DNA from: Paenibacillus sp.
Lineage (GTDB): Bacteria; Bacillota; Bacilli; Paenibacillales; NBRC-103111
Direction: 5' to 3'
Length of the DNA stretch: 64,000 bases
Assembly (NCBI GenBank): GCA_031180825.1
Contig: JAPSLM010000004.1
Location: 211,219-275,218 of the forward strand
Positions 54,604 through 63,825 of the stretch are shown in pieces. The notes beneath the pieces were generated by a model. The model did not search any database. It had not been told where the DNA came from and saw only the letters and a program-made list of their open reading frames with translations. Positions within the stretch are counted from its first letter, which is position 1. Every line of letters starts with the position of its first letter. Made by a program: the position numbers and the translations under genes.

Positions 54604-55545
54604 ATGAAAAAACCGGAACTGTTGATTTCGGCCGGATCATCCGAAGAAGCGAAGCGGTATATCGCGGCGGGGACGGACGCCGTTCTCGTGGGCGAGCATC
54701 GGTTCGGCTTGCGGCTGCCGGGGGAAGTAACGGCGGACGAACTGGCGTCGCTCGTTTCATGGGCGCATGAACACGGAGCGAAAGTATATGCAGCTGTTAA
54801 CAATATTATGGACAACGGCTTGCTGCCCGAGCTGGAGAAGTATGTCGGCCGGCTGCAGCAAGCGGGCGTCGACGGCATCGTCTTCGGCGATCCGGCCGTG
54901 CTGATGGCGGTGCGCGGCGTCGCGCCCGGCATGCGCTTGCATTGGAACGCGGAGATGACCTCCACCAACTATGCGACGGCCAAATATTGGGCGAGCAAAG
55001 GGGCGGCACGCATGGTGCTGGCCCGCGAGCTGAACCTGGAAGAGACGCTGGAAATCGCGCGCCAGCTTGCGGGCTCGATGGAAGTGGAAGTGCAGGTGCA
55101 CGGCATCACAAATATTTATCATTCGAAACGTAGTCTGCTGACCAACTATAAAGAGCATCAGGGGCGTCCCCAAGAGCTTGAAAAGCTGGAGCTCGATAAA
55201 GAGGAAGGCTTGTTCCTGATCGAGCAGGAGCGGCCGAACGAACGATATCCGATTTACGAGGATGCCAACGGCACGCATATAATGAGCTCGGATGACATCT
55301 GTATGCTGGACAGCCTGCACGAGCTGATGGAAGGCGGCATCGACAGCTTCAAGCTGGAGGCGCTGCTGAAATCACCGGAGTATAATGAAGCGGTTGTGCG
55401 CGGTTACCGGCAAGCGATCGATGCGTATACGGCGAACCCGGAGGAATACGAATTTCAAGAGGAGTGGCTGGATCCCATCCGCGCGCTGCAGGATGAACGG
55501 CGCGAGCTGACGTACGGATTCTTCTTCAAAGAGCAGGTTTATTAA
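54604..55545 (+). CDS. trhP1: U32 family protein TrhP1 (YrrN), tRNA U34 hydroxylation
   Basis: About 313 residues. Peptidase U32-type TIM barrel; in B. subtilis YrrN/YrrO (TrhP1/TrhP2) are needed for 5-hydroxyuridine at tRNA position 34, a precursor of mo5U. LISAGSSEEAKRYIAAGTDAVLVG at the start; VEVQVHGITNIYHSKRSLLTNY is where the Cys-containing signature lies in its partner, but here no cysteines occur. ATG 54604 follows AGGAGAGGTGA. The methyltransferase gene yrrM, next door in B. subtilis, is absent. Confidence 0.88.
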   Translation: MKKPELLISAGSSEEAKRYIAAGTDAVLVGEHRFGLRLPGEVTADELASLVSWAHEHGAKVYAAVNNIMDNGLLPELEKYVGRLQQAGVDGIVFGDPAVLMAVRGVAPGMRLHWNAEMTSTNYATAKYWASKGAARMVLARELNLEETLEIARQLAGSMEVEVQVHGITNIYHSKRSLLTNYKEHQGRPQELEKLELDKEEGLFLIEQERPNERYPIYEDANGTHIMSSDDICMLDSLHELMEGGIDSFKLEALLKSPEYNEAVVRGYRQAIDAYTANPEEYEFQEEWLDPIRALQDERRELTYGFFFKEQVY

Positions 55546-55578
55546 TAACATTCGAAGATACAAGCGAGGTGGAATAAA

Positions 55579-56868
55579 ATGACATTGTTGAAGCAAGAGC
55601 TGCTCGGCAAGCGAGTGCGGTTTGAAAAGCCCGAGCTGCTCGCGCCGGCCGGAAGCCTGGAAAAGCTGAAATTCGCCGTGCATTACGGGGCGGATGCGGT
55701 CTATATCGGCGGGCAGCAATACGGGCTTCGATCGAACGCGGACAACTTCACCTTCGAGGAAATGCGCGAAGGAGTCGGGTTTGCGGAAAAGTACGGAGCC
55801 AAAGTATTCGTCGCTACGAATATCTATGCCCACAACGAGGATTTGTCGGGCCTGGAGGATTATCTTCGGGGCATTCAGGACGCGGGCGTGCATGCCATTA
55901 TCGTGGCGGATCCGATTATTATCGAGACATGCAAGCGGGCTGCTCCGAAGCTTGAAATTCACCTGAGCACCCAGCAGTCCACGATGAACCGGCAGGCCGT
56001 GCAGTTCTGGAAAGAGGAAGGCGTTGACCGGGTCGTGCTTGCCCGCGAAGCGACGATGGAAGAAATCGTCGGGATTAAGACGCACGTCGATATGGAGATC
56101 GAAGTGTTCGTTCACGGGGCGATGTGCAGCTCTTATTCGGGGCGGTGCGTGCTGTCGAACCATTTCACGGACCGCGACTCGAACCGCGGCGGCTGTTCGC
56201 AGTCCTGCCGCTGGAAATACGATCTGTTTACTACCGAGGAAGAGCTGAACGGACCGCAGATCGGCATCAAGGAAATTCCGCTGTTCCAAGCGGGCGACAA
56301 CCCGTTCTCGATGAGCTCGAAAGATCTGTGCATGATCGAGCATGTCCCGGAGCTGATTCGCGCCGGCGTCGACAGCTTCAAAATCGAAGGACGCATGAAG
56401 AGCGTTCATTATGTCGCCACGGTCGTCAATGCGTACCGTCAGGCCATCGATGCGTATTTCGCCGATCCCGAGCATTACGAAATGAAGCCGGAGTGGCTGT
56501 ACGAAATTCAGAAGGCCGCTAACCGTCCGCTTAATACCGGCTTTTTCTACGACCGGCCGGGGCATGAGGACCACATCTTCGAGCCCGAGGAAAAAGCGGC
56601 TCCGTACGACTTTGTCGGTGTTGTGACGGCGTACGACGAAGCGACGCAGACCGCGCTCATTCAGCAGCGGAACCATTTTAAGCCGGGGCAGGAAGTGGAG
56701 TTCTTCGGTCCTAACGGCACGTTCTTCAAGCAATCGGTGGGCGAGCTCCAGGATGAAGAGGGCAAATCGCTCGACGCCGCGCGGCACCCGCTGCAGCTCA
56801 TCCGGATGAAGGTGGAGCAGCCGGTCCGTCCGTTAGATATGATGCGCAAGAAAATGAGAAATTCGTAA
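55579..56868 (+). CDS. trhP2: U32 family protein TrhP2 (YrrO), tRNA U34 hydroxylation
   Basis: 429 residues. Same family as the gene before it, with an added C-terminal beta-barrel-like domain (YDFVGVVTAYDEATQTALIQQRNHFKPGQEVEFFGP). Full U32 signature EVFVHGAMCSSYSGRCVLSNHF and GGCSQSCRWKY, four cysteines likely to hold an iron-sulfur cluster. N-terminal KPELLAPAGSLEKLKFAVHYGADAVYIG. It starts 33 bases after trhP1, so they are an operon and may form a heteromer. Confidence 0.92.
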   Translation: MTLLKQELLGKRVRFEKPELLAPAGSLEKLKFAVHYGADAVYIGGQQYGLRSNADNFTFEEMREGVGFAEKYGAKVFVATNIYAHNEDLSGLEDYLRGIQDAGVHAIIVADPIIIETCKRAAPKLEIHLSTQQSTMNRQAVQFWKEEGVDRVVLAREATMEEIVGIKTHVDMEIEVFVHGAMCSSYSGRCVLSNHFTDRDSNRGGCSQSCRWKYDLFTTEEELNGPQIGIKEIPLFQAGDNPFSMSSKDLCMIEHVPELIRAGVDSFKIEGRMKSVHYVATVVNAYRQAIDAYFADPEHYEMKPEWLYEIQKAANRPLNTGFFYDRPGHEDHIFEPEEKAAPYDFVGVVTAYDEATQTALIQQRNHFKPGQEVEFFGPNGTFFKQSVGELQDEEGKSLDAARHPLQLIRMKVEQPVRPLDMMRKKMRNS

Positions 56869-56875
56869 TATACCG

Positions 56876-56916
56876 CGGCATAAACCGCCGCATAAACCGC
56901 CGCATAAACCGCCGCT
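56876..56916. repeat. 12-bp tandem repeat after trhP2
   Basis: Three exact or near-exact copies of taaaccgccgca with a partial fourth upstream, noncoding, between the trhP2 stop and its terminator. Confidence 0.9.
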
Positions 56917-56924
56917 TGAACGAC

Positions 56925-56953
56925 GCTCCGTCCTTAGGGACGGGGCTTTTTTT
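56925..56953 (+). terminator. Terminator of the mltG-trhP operon
   Basis: GCTCCGTCC-ttag-GGACGGGGC, 9-bp stem with one G-U pair, followed by seven T. Confidence 0.92.
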
Positions 56954-57058
56954 GCGTTTGCCGCCTGTTTCATAGCCGGTTATCCCGGTATAAAGTCGTT
57001 TAAATGGACCGGGTATGCGCCTTTGGTCATGCATTCGCATTTTTTGTTAAAATATCTA

Positions 57059-57086
57059 TAACATTTTACCTACTTGGTCCCGATAT
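57059..57086 (+). promoter_or_regulatory. Possible SigD (motility) promoter of the chemoreceptor
   Basis: TAAC (57059-57062), 16-base spacer, CCCGATAT (57079-57086), close to the SigD consensus TAAA-N15-GCCGATAT. It lies about 200 bases before the start; the 419-base gap from 56869 to 57287 otherwise holds only AT-rich sequence with no ORF that I can support. Confidence 0.4.
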
Positions 57087-57287
57087 AGATAAAGATGCTC
57101 TTTTTTTATTAAATATAAATTTATATATTTCGTAAGACGATTATGAATTGAGGCGGTGGAACTAATCTTTTTTTCGACGCAACCCGATGAGCTAAAGGGA
57201 TTTTGACATTTTGTGTTGAATATCCAGATTAACCGGTCACAGCTTGCAAAACAATCAAAATAATACATAATATAGGTGGTGTTTCCT

Positions 57288-59465
57288 GTGAAGGATCAAT
57301 GGTCTTCACTTAAAGCCAGCCTGCAAAAAGCCGGCAAATCGTTGAAGAATGGGCTCTCGAATTCGTCCGACCCGAATCGCCCCGAGGCATCGCGTGCTTC
57401 CAAAATCGTGGATTCGCTGAAGGAAGTAGGTCTTAAGAACTTGTTGAGGTCGGTAGGGGGCAAGCTGTTCCTTATCTTTTTCATCAGCATCTTGTTTTTC
57501 GTGTTGACCGTAGGTCTGACTTCTTATAACATTTCCAAAGGCGTTATTCAGAATAAGGTGGCCGATGCGTCGGAAGGCACGATTACGCAAGCCGGTCAGA
57601 AGCTCGATCTGCTCTACGCCACCTACGAAGACTTGTCGATGCAAATTTTGCTGGACGAAGATTTGAAAAAGCTGCTTGCGGACATGGAAACCGTGAACAA
57701 AAACAGCTACGATTTTCTCCAGCTCCGGCAAAAGCTTGGCGATAAGCTGAACGTTTATTCCTACTCGAACAAAACGCTGAAGTCGATTTATTTGATCAAG
57801 GCGAGCGGGGAACCCGTGGCATCGGCGGGCTCGGCAATGAATAAAGAAAATCTGGCGCAGGAAGATTGGTTCAAGAAGATCGTCGAAGGCAACGGCAAAG
57901 CGACTTGGCTCGAATCCAGAGCGAAGGGCTACTCGGATTCGCTCGGCAATGCGGGCACCGCTTCGTTCGGTCTGGGCCGCGTGCTCAAGAATACGACGAC
58001 CAATGCCGTACAGTCCGTCCTTCTGTTGGAAATCAACCTGGAGGCGGTCGGCAGGGAGCTGAGCCAAATCTCAATGGGCGAAGGCGGAAAAACGGTCATC
58101 GTCGCACCCGACATGAACTACATCTATAACCCTGACGCTGCGGAAATCGGCAAGCCGAGCGATTTTGGGGTAACGAAGGAAGCCTTTGCCGAAGACAAAG
58201 GCAAGCTGCAGAACAACACCAAGGATATGCAGCTCGTTTACTTCAAATCGGCCAAAACAAGTTGGCTTTTGGTCGGCGCGATGCCGGTGGCGGAGCTTGT
58301 AAAGGATGCGGGAGTCATCTTCGGCATGACTTGGCTGATGGCCTTCGTGGCCATGATTATCGCGGTTGTGATCGGATACTTCATCGTACGAATGATCGGG
58401 CGCCCCGTCGTTCAGCTCCGCAACCTGATGAAAGAAGGGGAGCAAGGCAATTTGAAGGTGCGGATGACCGTCACGAGTCAAGACGAGATCGGGCAGCTTG
58501 GCCAAAGCTTTAACCAGATGATGGAAAAAATTACGACGCTTGTACAGCAGACGAATCATTCCGCTCAAGAGGTGCTGCAAACGGCGGCAAGCTTGTCGGA
58601 CGCTTCGAAGAAAACGGCTACGGCGGCTAAAGAAATCGCTGTCGCTACCGAAGAAATCGCAAGCGGCGCATCCAGTCTGGCTATGGAATCCGAGCGCGGC
58701 AACGAGCTGACGCACAATATCGGCCTACAGATGAAAAGCGTGGTCGACGCCAACATCGTTATGGGCTCCGCCGCTTCGGAAGTTCAAGCGTCGAGTAAGC
58801 AGGGGATCGAATATATGTCCGAGCTGATCGGCAAAACGAACGCAACGGAAGCGATGACCCGTTCGATGGTGGAGAAGGTCGACAACCTGAAGGAAAGCAC
58901 CCGCTCGATCCGCAAAATTTTGGATGTGCTTAGCAACATGACGAAGCAAACGAACATTTTGTCGTTGAACGCCACGATTGAAGCGGCCCGGGCCGGTGCG
59001 GCGGGGAAAGGCTTCATGGTCGTAGCGGATGAGATCCGCAAGCTGGCGGACCAATCCAGGCAATCGATCGCGATCGTCGGTCAAATTACCGAAACGATTC
59101 AGAAAGAAATTGACGAGACGGTTAACGTGCTTTCGCAGGCTTATCCGATTTTCCAGGAGCAGATCGAATCCGTGAAAGAAGCCGATTCGATCTTTAAGCA
59201 AGTCGATTCGCAGATGGGCGAATTCATTCTTCGCTTGTCCGAAGTAACGGAGTCGATCAGCGAGCTGGAAGCGTCGCAGATGGTGCTGAGCGATGCGATG
59301 GCGAACGTCAGCGCAGTAGCCGAAGAATCGTCCGCGACCTCGGAAGAGGTGGCATCCTTGAGCTCAGAGCAAATGAGCATCAGCTCCGGTCTTGTGAAGC
59401 TGTCCGACAGTCTCGAAGAGCTGTCGAATTCGTTGAAGGAGCAGCTATCGAAATTCCAAGTATAA
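57288..59465 (+). CDS. Methyl-accepting chemotaxis protein
   Basis: About 725 residues. An unusual 55-residue basic cytoplasmic lead precedes helix 1 (about 61-83, [18 protein letters not shown]). Then comes an extracellular Cache-type sensor region (to about 340), helix 2 (about 345-368), HAMP ([18 protein letters not shown]), and a long coiled-coil signalling domain. Its tip is [39 protein letters not shown]. No CheR-binding pentapeptide at the end. GTG 57288 is chosen because AGGTGGTG, which contains the track's GTG 57276, is its ribosome binding site. Ligand unknown. Confidence 0.9.
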   Translation: MKDQWSSLKASLQKAGKSLKNGLSNSSDPNRPEASRASKIVDSLKEVGLKNLLRSVGGKLFLIFFISILFFVLTVGLTSYNISKGVIQNKVADASEGTITQAGQKLDLLYATYEDLSMQILLDEDLKKLLADMETVNKNSYDFLQLRQKLGDKLNVYSYSNKTLKSIYLIKASGEPVASAGSAMNKENLAQEDWFKKIVEGNGKATWLESRAKGYSDSLGNAGTASFGLGRVLKNTTTNAVQSVLLLEINLEAVGRELSQISMGEGGKTVIVAPDMNYIYNPDAAEIGKPSDFGVTKEAFAEDKGKLQNNTKDMQLVYFKSAKTSWLLVGAMPVAELVKDAGVIFGMTWLMAFVAMIIAVVIGYFIVRMIGRPVVQLRNLMKEGEQGNLKVRMTVTSQDEIGQLGQSFNQMMEKITTLVQQTNHSAQEVLQTAASLSDASKKTATAAKEIAVATEEIASGASSLAMESERGNELTHNIGLQMKSVVDANIVMGSAASEVQASSKQGIEYMSELIGKTNATEAMTRSMVEKVDNLKESTRSIRKILDVLSNMTKQTNILSLNATIEAARAGAAGKGFMVVADEIRKLADQSRQSIAIVGQITETIQKEIDETVNVLSQAYPIFQEQIESVKEADSIFKQVDSQMGEFILRLSEVTESISELEASQMVLSDAMANVSAVAEESSATSEEVASLSSEQMSISSGLVKLSDSLEELSNSLKEQLSKFQV

Positions 59466-59479
59466 TGCAGGTCTGCATG

Positions 59480-59509
59480 GCGTCTTCTCCTTTCGGGAAG
59501 GCGCTTTTT
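59480..59509 (+). terminator. Terminator after the chemoreceptor
   Basis: GCGTCTTC / GAAGGCGC (one G-U) followed by TTTTTG. Confidence 0.85.
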
Positions 59510-59573
59510 GTTTAGATCGTCTGCAGAGAGCGCATACTGGTATCATCTTACAAGGTGCTGGCAGGTGCTCGGA

Positions 59574-61391
59574 ATGGATAAGGGAACCAAGCTGCAAAAG
59601 AACCGGATTTTTATCGTTTTGGTGCTGATCGTCGGGGTGTTGGCCGCTTGGAATTTACGTTTGTTTTGGATTCAAGTGGCGGCCTCCCGAAGCTGGACGG
59701 AACGAAAGATCGACTTGGTGGAAAATTCGGTCATTCAGCGGGCTCAAGGTCTTATGCTCGATAGCGGGCGAGGGGATTTCATAGACCGGAACGGCGTCCC
59801 TCTGACAGGGACTTTACAGAAGGTGCTGATCGTTTTCCCTATCCACGAGGAACAGTCTGCAGATCCGGCTGCTGCAATGAATCGGGTGGCAAGCATCGTA
59901 AACGCTCCGCTTTCCGCTTGGCAGTCCTTTGTCCGGCAATTGAAAGGTCCGGCCGTCTGGTCCGTATCCGGCCGACCGGTTCCTTTGACGGACACCCAGG
60001 CGGCCAAGATTGAGGCGCTAGGGTTGAAATCGATTCGGGCGATGCCCTTCAAGCAGCGCTACGCCGAGCGGCAGCCGGCAAGCCAGGTGCTCGGCTTTAT
60101 CGGACAAAATCCGGAGCGGATCACACGGCAGTTCACCGACCAATTCCATAAAGGGGAGCTGCAGCTCACGAGCAAAATCGGAAATTCCGGGCTGGAAAAA
60201 ACGTTTGAACCCTGGCTGCAGGGCATCGGACCATCCTACGTCTCGGTTTTTACCGACGGCTTGAAGCGTCCGCTGCCCGGGCTCGATACGCGCCAAATCG
60301 CTCCGGGCAATCCGTATTACCCGCTTAAAGTGGTCACGACACTCGATTCCGGGATACAGCGGCAGATCGAGCAGACCTTGGAACGTTTGCGCGTAACGGA
60401 AGGCGCCGTCGTCGTATTGGATATTCGGAATGGGGATACGATCGCGATGGCCAGCAGGCCTGCGTTCCAGCCGGAGCATGTTGATCTGGCCCAAGGAAGC
60501 TGGAGCAACAAGGCTTTGAAAGCGGTCGCCCCCGGATCGATTTTTAAAACCGTGACCGCTGCGGCTGCCTTAGAGGAGAAGGCGGTAAAAGCGGACGAAA
60601 CGTTCGATTGCGAAGGCGCGCTTGGAAAATACGGCTTCACGTGCTGGAAAAAAGATGGACACGGTAAGCTTACGTTGGAAGAAGGCTTCGCCCAGTCGTG
60701 CAACATCGTGTTTGCGAAGGCGGCGCAGAGGCTTGGAGGAGACAAGCTGGAGGCCTATGCGCGCAAGCTCGGGTTGGAAGTACCGGTCGGCTGGAGCGGA
60801 GACGTGCCGCACCGGAAAGGCTTTCGCCAGTGGGATGCCGAGGAGGGAGGGCAAATTTATGCCGACGCTTCGGACAAGCCGGACGAAGGCGCACTGGTGC
60901 AGACGGCGATCGGCCAGCGGGACGTGTTAATGACGCCGCTGCAAGCGGCTAATTTGATCGTGACGCTGTATAATCAAGGCAAGGTAGCGTCGCCGCGAAT
61001 CGTGCGGGAAATCCGGTTTCAGAATGACCGGTTATACCAGTCGTTCCCGCCTCACGAGCTTGAGCAGGCTGCTGAGCCCCTAAAGCCGGCGACGGCGAAG
61101 CGGCTGCTGGGCTGGATGAGCGAAACGGTGGAGCGCGGCACCGGGAGGGCGCTGCAGTCGGCGAAATGGAGCTTGGCCGGAAAATCGGGGACAGCCCAGG
61201 TTAGGTTGAAAAACGGACGATCCGGCGAAAATCATTGGTTTATCGGCTACGGTCCTACGGAACGGCCCCGCTATGCCGTTGCGGTGCTCGTCCAGAATGT
61301 CCCGGAAGGGGGCAGCCATAAGGCGATCCCGCTATTTAAGGAAGTGATGGATATGTTGGCCGGGGGCTCCCAAAGGGAAGCGCGGTCGTAA
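59574..61391 (+). CDS. pbpI: Class B penicillin-binding protein, PbpI/PBP2-like
   Basis: About 605 residues. N-terminal anchor (about residues 11-31), a dimerisation region with SGRGDFIDRNGVPLTG, and the transpeptidase domain. Active-site motifs are SIFK (APGSIFKTVT, near residue 340), SCN (SxN box) and KSGT (LAGKSGTAQV). It cross-links peptidoglycan; B. subtilis yrrR (pbpI) at this locus is a sporulation-time PBP. ATG 59574 follows CAGGTG; the track's TTG 59508 lies in the preceding terminator tail. Confidence 0.9.
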   Translation: MDKGTKLQKNRIFIVLVLIVGVLAAWNLRLFWIQVAASRSWTERKIDLVENSVIQRAQGLMLDSGRGDFIDRNGVPLTGTLQKVLIVFPIHEEQSADPAAAMNRVASIVNAPLSAWQSFVRQLKGPAVWSVSGRPVPLTDTQAAKIEALGLKSIRAMPFKQRYAERQPASQVLGFIGQNPERITRQFTDQFHKGELQLTSKIGNSGLEKTFEPWLQGIGPSYVSVFTDGLKRPLPGLDTRQIAPGNPYYPLKVVTTLDSGIQRQIEQTLERLRVTEGAVVVLDIRNGDTIAMASRPAFQPEHVDLAQGSWSNKALKAVAPGSIFKTVTAAAALEEKAVKADETFDCEGALGKYGFTCWKKDGHGKLTLEEGFAQSCNIVFAKAAQRLGGDKLEAYARKLGLEVPVGWSGDVPHRKGFRQWDAEEGGQIYADASDKPDEGALVQTAIGQRDVLMTPLQAANLIVTLYNQGKVASPRIVREIRFQNDRLYQSFPPHELEQAAEPLKPATAKRLLGWMSETVERGTGRALQSAKWSLAGKSGTAQVRLKNGRSGENHWFIGYGPTERPRYAVAVLVQNVPEGGSHKAIPLFKEVMDMLAGGSQREARS

Positions 61392-61404
61392 GATTGCGAT
61401 GAGG

Positions 61405-61450
61405 AAGGCTGCGTTTTCGCGGGATGAATGGCGAAGACCCAGCCTTTTTT
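61405..61450. terminator. Bidirectional terminator between pbpI and the kinase gene
   Basis: AAGGCTG / CAGCCTT outer stem plus TTCGC / GCGAA inner stem, T-run on the + side; genes are convergent. Confidence 0.8.
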
Positions 61451-61460
61451 CAATGGGGCT

Positions 61461-62744
61461 CTAATGATAGGTGGAGGAATGCAGCGATGGAATCAAAATC
61501 GAGAAGCAGGTGCCTTTGCCCACTTCACTTGTCACGTCGATCCGGCCGTGAATGCTTTGAATGGCCCGGTAGGTGACCATCATGCCAAGCCCGGTCCCTT
61601 TGCCTCGGGTGGAATAGAACGGCGTACCGAGCCGTCTGACTTCCTCCTGCGTCATGCCGATCCCTTGATCGATGATGTCGATGCACACGGTCTGATTTTG
61701 CAGGACGCCGGTGATTTGCAGCTTCCCTCCGCCGGGCATCGCTTCGATGCCGTTTTTGCACAAATTTATGATGCATTGCGCGAACTTGTCCGGGTTGGCG
61801 CTGATCATCAGCTTGTCCTGCAGCTGCGTTTCCACCGATACGCCCCGCAGGTCGGCGTACGTCTGCAGTGTCTGAACCGTCTGTAAAATAAGCGGCTTGG
61901 CATCCAGCAGCTCGATCTTCTCCAGCTGGGGTTTGGCGAACGATAGGTAATCGTTGATGATCGCCTGCGCTTTGTCGACTTCTTCCAAGACCATCTGGCT
62001 GTAAATTTGCCGCTTGTCATCAGCCAAATCGTTTTGACGCATCATTTGCACGAAGCCGCGGGCGACCGTCATCGGATTGCGGATTTCGTGGGCGAAGGAG
62101 GCGGCCAGCTCGCTGAGCATATTCATTTTATCGTTATGCTGCAGCTGTTTGCGCAATTCGATATTTCGCTTGATCTGCCTGAAGATATAGACGACAAGCC
62201 CGGCGGTAATCGAATGGATAACGCTGAATAAAGCGAAAAACAGGAAGAAATATCCGGTAACCGGAATATGCTCCAGCCACAGGGAGAACAACGCGACAAG
62301 AGCCGCAATCAAAGACAAAACGAAACCGAGTCCGGCTGCGGTCGCAGTGTTAAGCAGCCGGGCGGCATCGGCGATCCGGCGTTTGCAGTACCACAGCAGG
62401 ATGAGATTGAAGCCGAGGGAAATCGGCAGCGTATAAATGCCGTACCGTTCCGTCTTCCAGTGGTAGGCCATAATAATGGCGGCTGCGCCGAGAGCCGGTA
62501 ATGGACCGGCATAAAAAAAGCATAAGGCAAGAGGGATGAAGCGGAAATCGAATAAATATCCGGGGGAGAGCTCAAACGGATGCATCATGCTGACCAAAGA
62601 GGCGGCTGTACAGATGACGGTAACGATAATCCGGTTCGTGCGCACGTCCACATGCTGCAGACGGTCAATCCAAAACAGATGATACAGCATGACCGGCGTA
62701 ATTACGATAAGCATGTTTAACAGCAATTGGTGGAGCAAATTCAA
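61461..62744 (-). CDS. Multi-pass sensor histidine kinase, KinB-like
   Basis: About 427 residues. Six hydrophobic segments fill the first 200 residues in a 5TM-LYT-like arrangement (LFDFRFIPLALCFFYAGPLPAL). HisKA has the phospho-His in SFAHEIRNPMTVARGFVQ. The ATPase domain has N box NLCKNGIEAMP, G1 DIIDQGIGM and G2 GTGLGMMVTYRAIQ. The layout resembles B. subtilis KinB, a phosphorelay kinase feeding Spo0F. No response regulator is adjacent, which also fits an orphan sporulation kinase. TTG 62744 is favoured by AAAGGTGAT upstream; ATG 62750 or GTG 62753 are alternatives. Confidence 0.85.
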   Translation of the reverse strand: MNLLHQLLLNMLIVITPVMLYHLFWIDRLQHVDVRTNRIIVTVICTAASLVSMMHPFELSPGYLFDFRFIPLALCFFYAGPLPALGAAAIIMAYHWKTERYGIYTLPISLGFNLILLWYCKRRIADAARLLNTATAAGLGFVLSLIAALVALFSLWLEHIPVTGYFFLFFALFSVIHSITAGLVVYIFRQIKRNIELRKQLQHNDKMNMLSELAASFAHEIRNPMTVARGFVQMMRQNDLADDKRQIYSQMVLEEVDKAQAIINDYLSFAKPQLEKIELLDAKPLILQTVQTLQTYADLRGVSVETQLQDKLMISANPDKFAQCIINLCKNGIEAMPGGGKLQITGVLQNQTVCIDIIDQGIGMTQEEVRRLGTPFYSTRGKGTGLGMMVTYRAIQSIHGRIDVTSEVGKGTCFSILIPSLHSSTYH

Positions 62745-62804
62745 TGTCATCACCTTTTGGCAGCGTGTTTTGAGAAGCCTCTCCGGCCCTTTACATTTGC
62801 TGAT

Positions 62805-63722
62805 TTAATACAATCTGCGATAATAGTCACAAGTCTCTTTCAGTCCGTCGCGAAGCGAATAACGCGGCTGCCATTCAAGCAGTTGTGCAGCGGCCGTGTT
62901 GTCCAATCGGCTATGCACGATGTCGCCCGGGCGCGGAGCCCTATAGTCCGGCGCAAATGGTGTGCCGCATAACTCGCACATAAGCTGTAACAGCTCTTTG
63001 ACCGAGGTTTGTTCATTACAGCTAATATTAAACAAGCCGCGGCTGCCTTTTTCCAAAGCGGACATATTTGCAGAGACGATGTCTTTAACGTAAATAAAGT
63101 CGCGGGTTTGTTCGCCGTCGCCGAAAATGAGCGGCTGCTGGCCCCGCAGCAGCTTGTCCACAAAAATGGATACGACGCCGCCTTCGCCTTTCGGGTCCTG
63201 CCGGATGCCATAAACATTTGCGTATCGCAGAATGGTATAATCCAAACCATATAAGTGAGAAAACGCTTCAATGTAGTGCTCCGGCGTATGCTTCGAAATG
63301 CCGTAGAAGGATAGCGGCCGAAGCGGGTGTCGTTCGTCTACGCCCAAATATTCCGGAGTTCCGTAAACCGCGGCAGAAGAAGCATAAATCATCTTACGCA
63401 CGCCGTAATCACGGCACCGCTCCAGTAGGGCAATCGTCCCCAATATGTTAACTTTTGCGTCAAACATCGGGTTTTGAATTGAGGTTTGTACATCGATTTG
63501 CGCAGCGTGATGAATGACGATCTCCGGCTTTGCTTCGGCAAAAATTTCGGCGATCCGTTCGTCCAAAATATCTGCTTCGTAATAAGACGCTTGGTCATTC
63601 ATATGCTCCCGGTTTCCGGTAGACAGGTTATCGATCACGTAAACACGATGACCTCCTTCGATCAATGCATCTACAATGTGGGATGCAATAAATCCTGCAC
63701 CGCCAGTTACTAAAATATTCAT
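62805..63722 (-). CDS. NAD-dependent UDP-sugar epimerase, GalE-like
   Basis: 305 residues. Extended short-chain dehydrogenase: NAD motif VTGGAGFIASHI, ASSAAVYG, catalytic Tyr-Lys in FYGISKHTPEHY (YxxSK), and substrate loop YANVYGIRQDPKGEGGVVSIF. Probably UDP-glucose/galactose 4-epimerase or a related sugar epimerase for cell-wall or exopolysaccharide precursors. ATG 63722 follows TTGGAGGTC. It is 60 bases upstream of the kinase gene on the same strand, but a functional link is not evident. Confidence 0.9.
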   Translation of the reverse strand: MNILVTGGAGFIASHIVDALIEGGHRVYVIDNLSTGNREHMNDQASYYEADILDERIAEIFAEAKPEIVIHHAAQIDVQTSIQNPMFDAKVNILGTIALLERCRDYGVRKMIYASSAAVYGTPEYLGVDERHPLRPLSFYGISKHTPEHYIEAFSHLYGLDYTILRYANVYGIRQDPKGEGGVVSIFVDKLLRGQQPLIFGDGEQTRDFIYVKDIVSANMSALEKGSRGLFNISCNEQTSVKELLQLMCELCGTPFAPDYRAPRPGDIVHSRLDNTAAAQLLEWQPRYSLRDGLKETCDYYRRLY

Positions 63723-63825
63723 GTAAAGACCTCCAACAAGTTCATTTAGTTCATTTATTTATGCTAGTTCGATCGCGCGGAAGACAGATTCTTCCTAAAA
63801 GAACGATTCTGCAATCGTCCGCAAG

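Noticed and set aside
57130-57220. c-di-GMP (GEMM) riboswitch before the chemoreceptor
   Set aside because: GACGCAA and GCTAAAGGG look vaguely similar, but the GCACAGGGCAAACC core and paired arms are absent.
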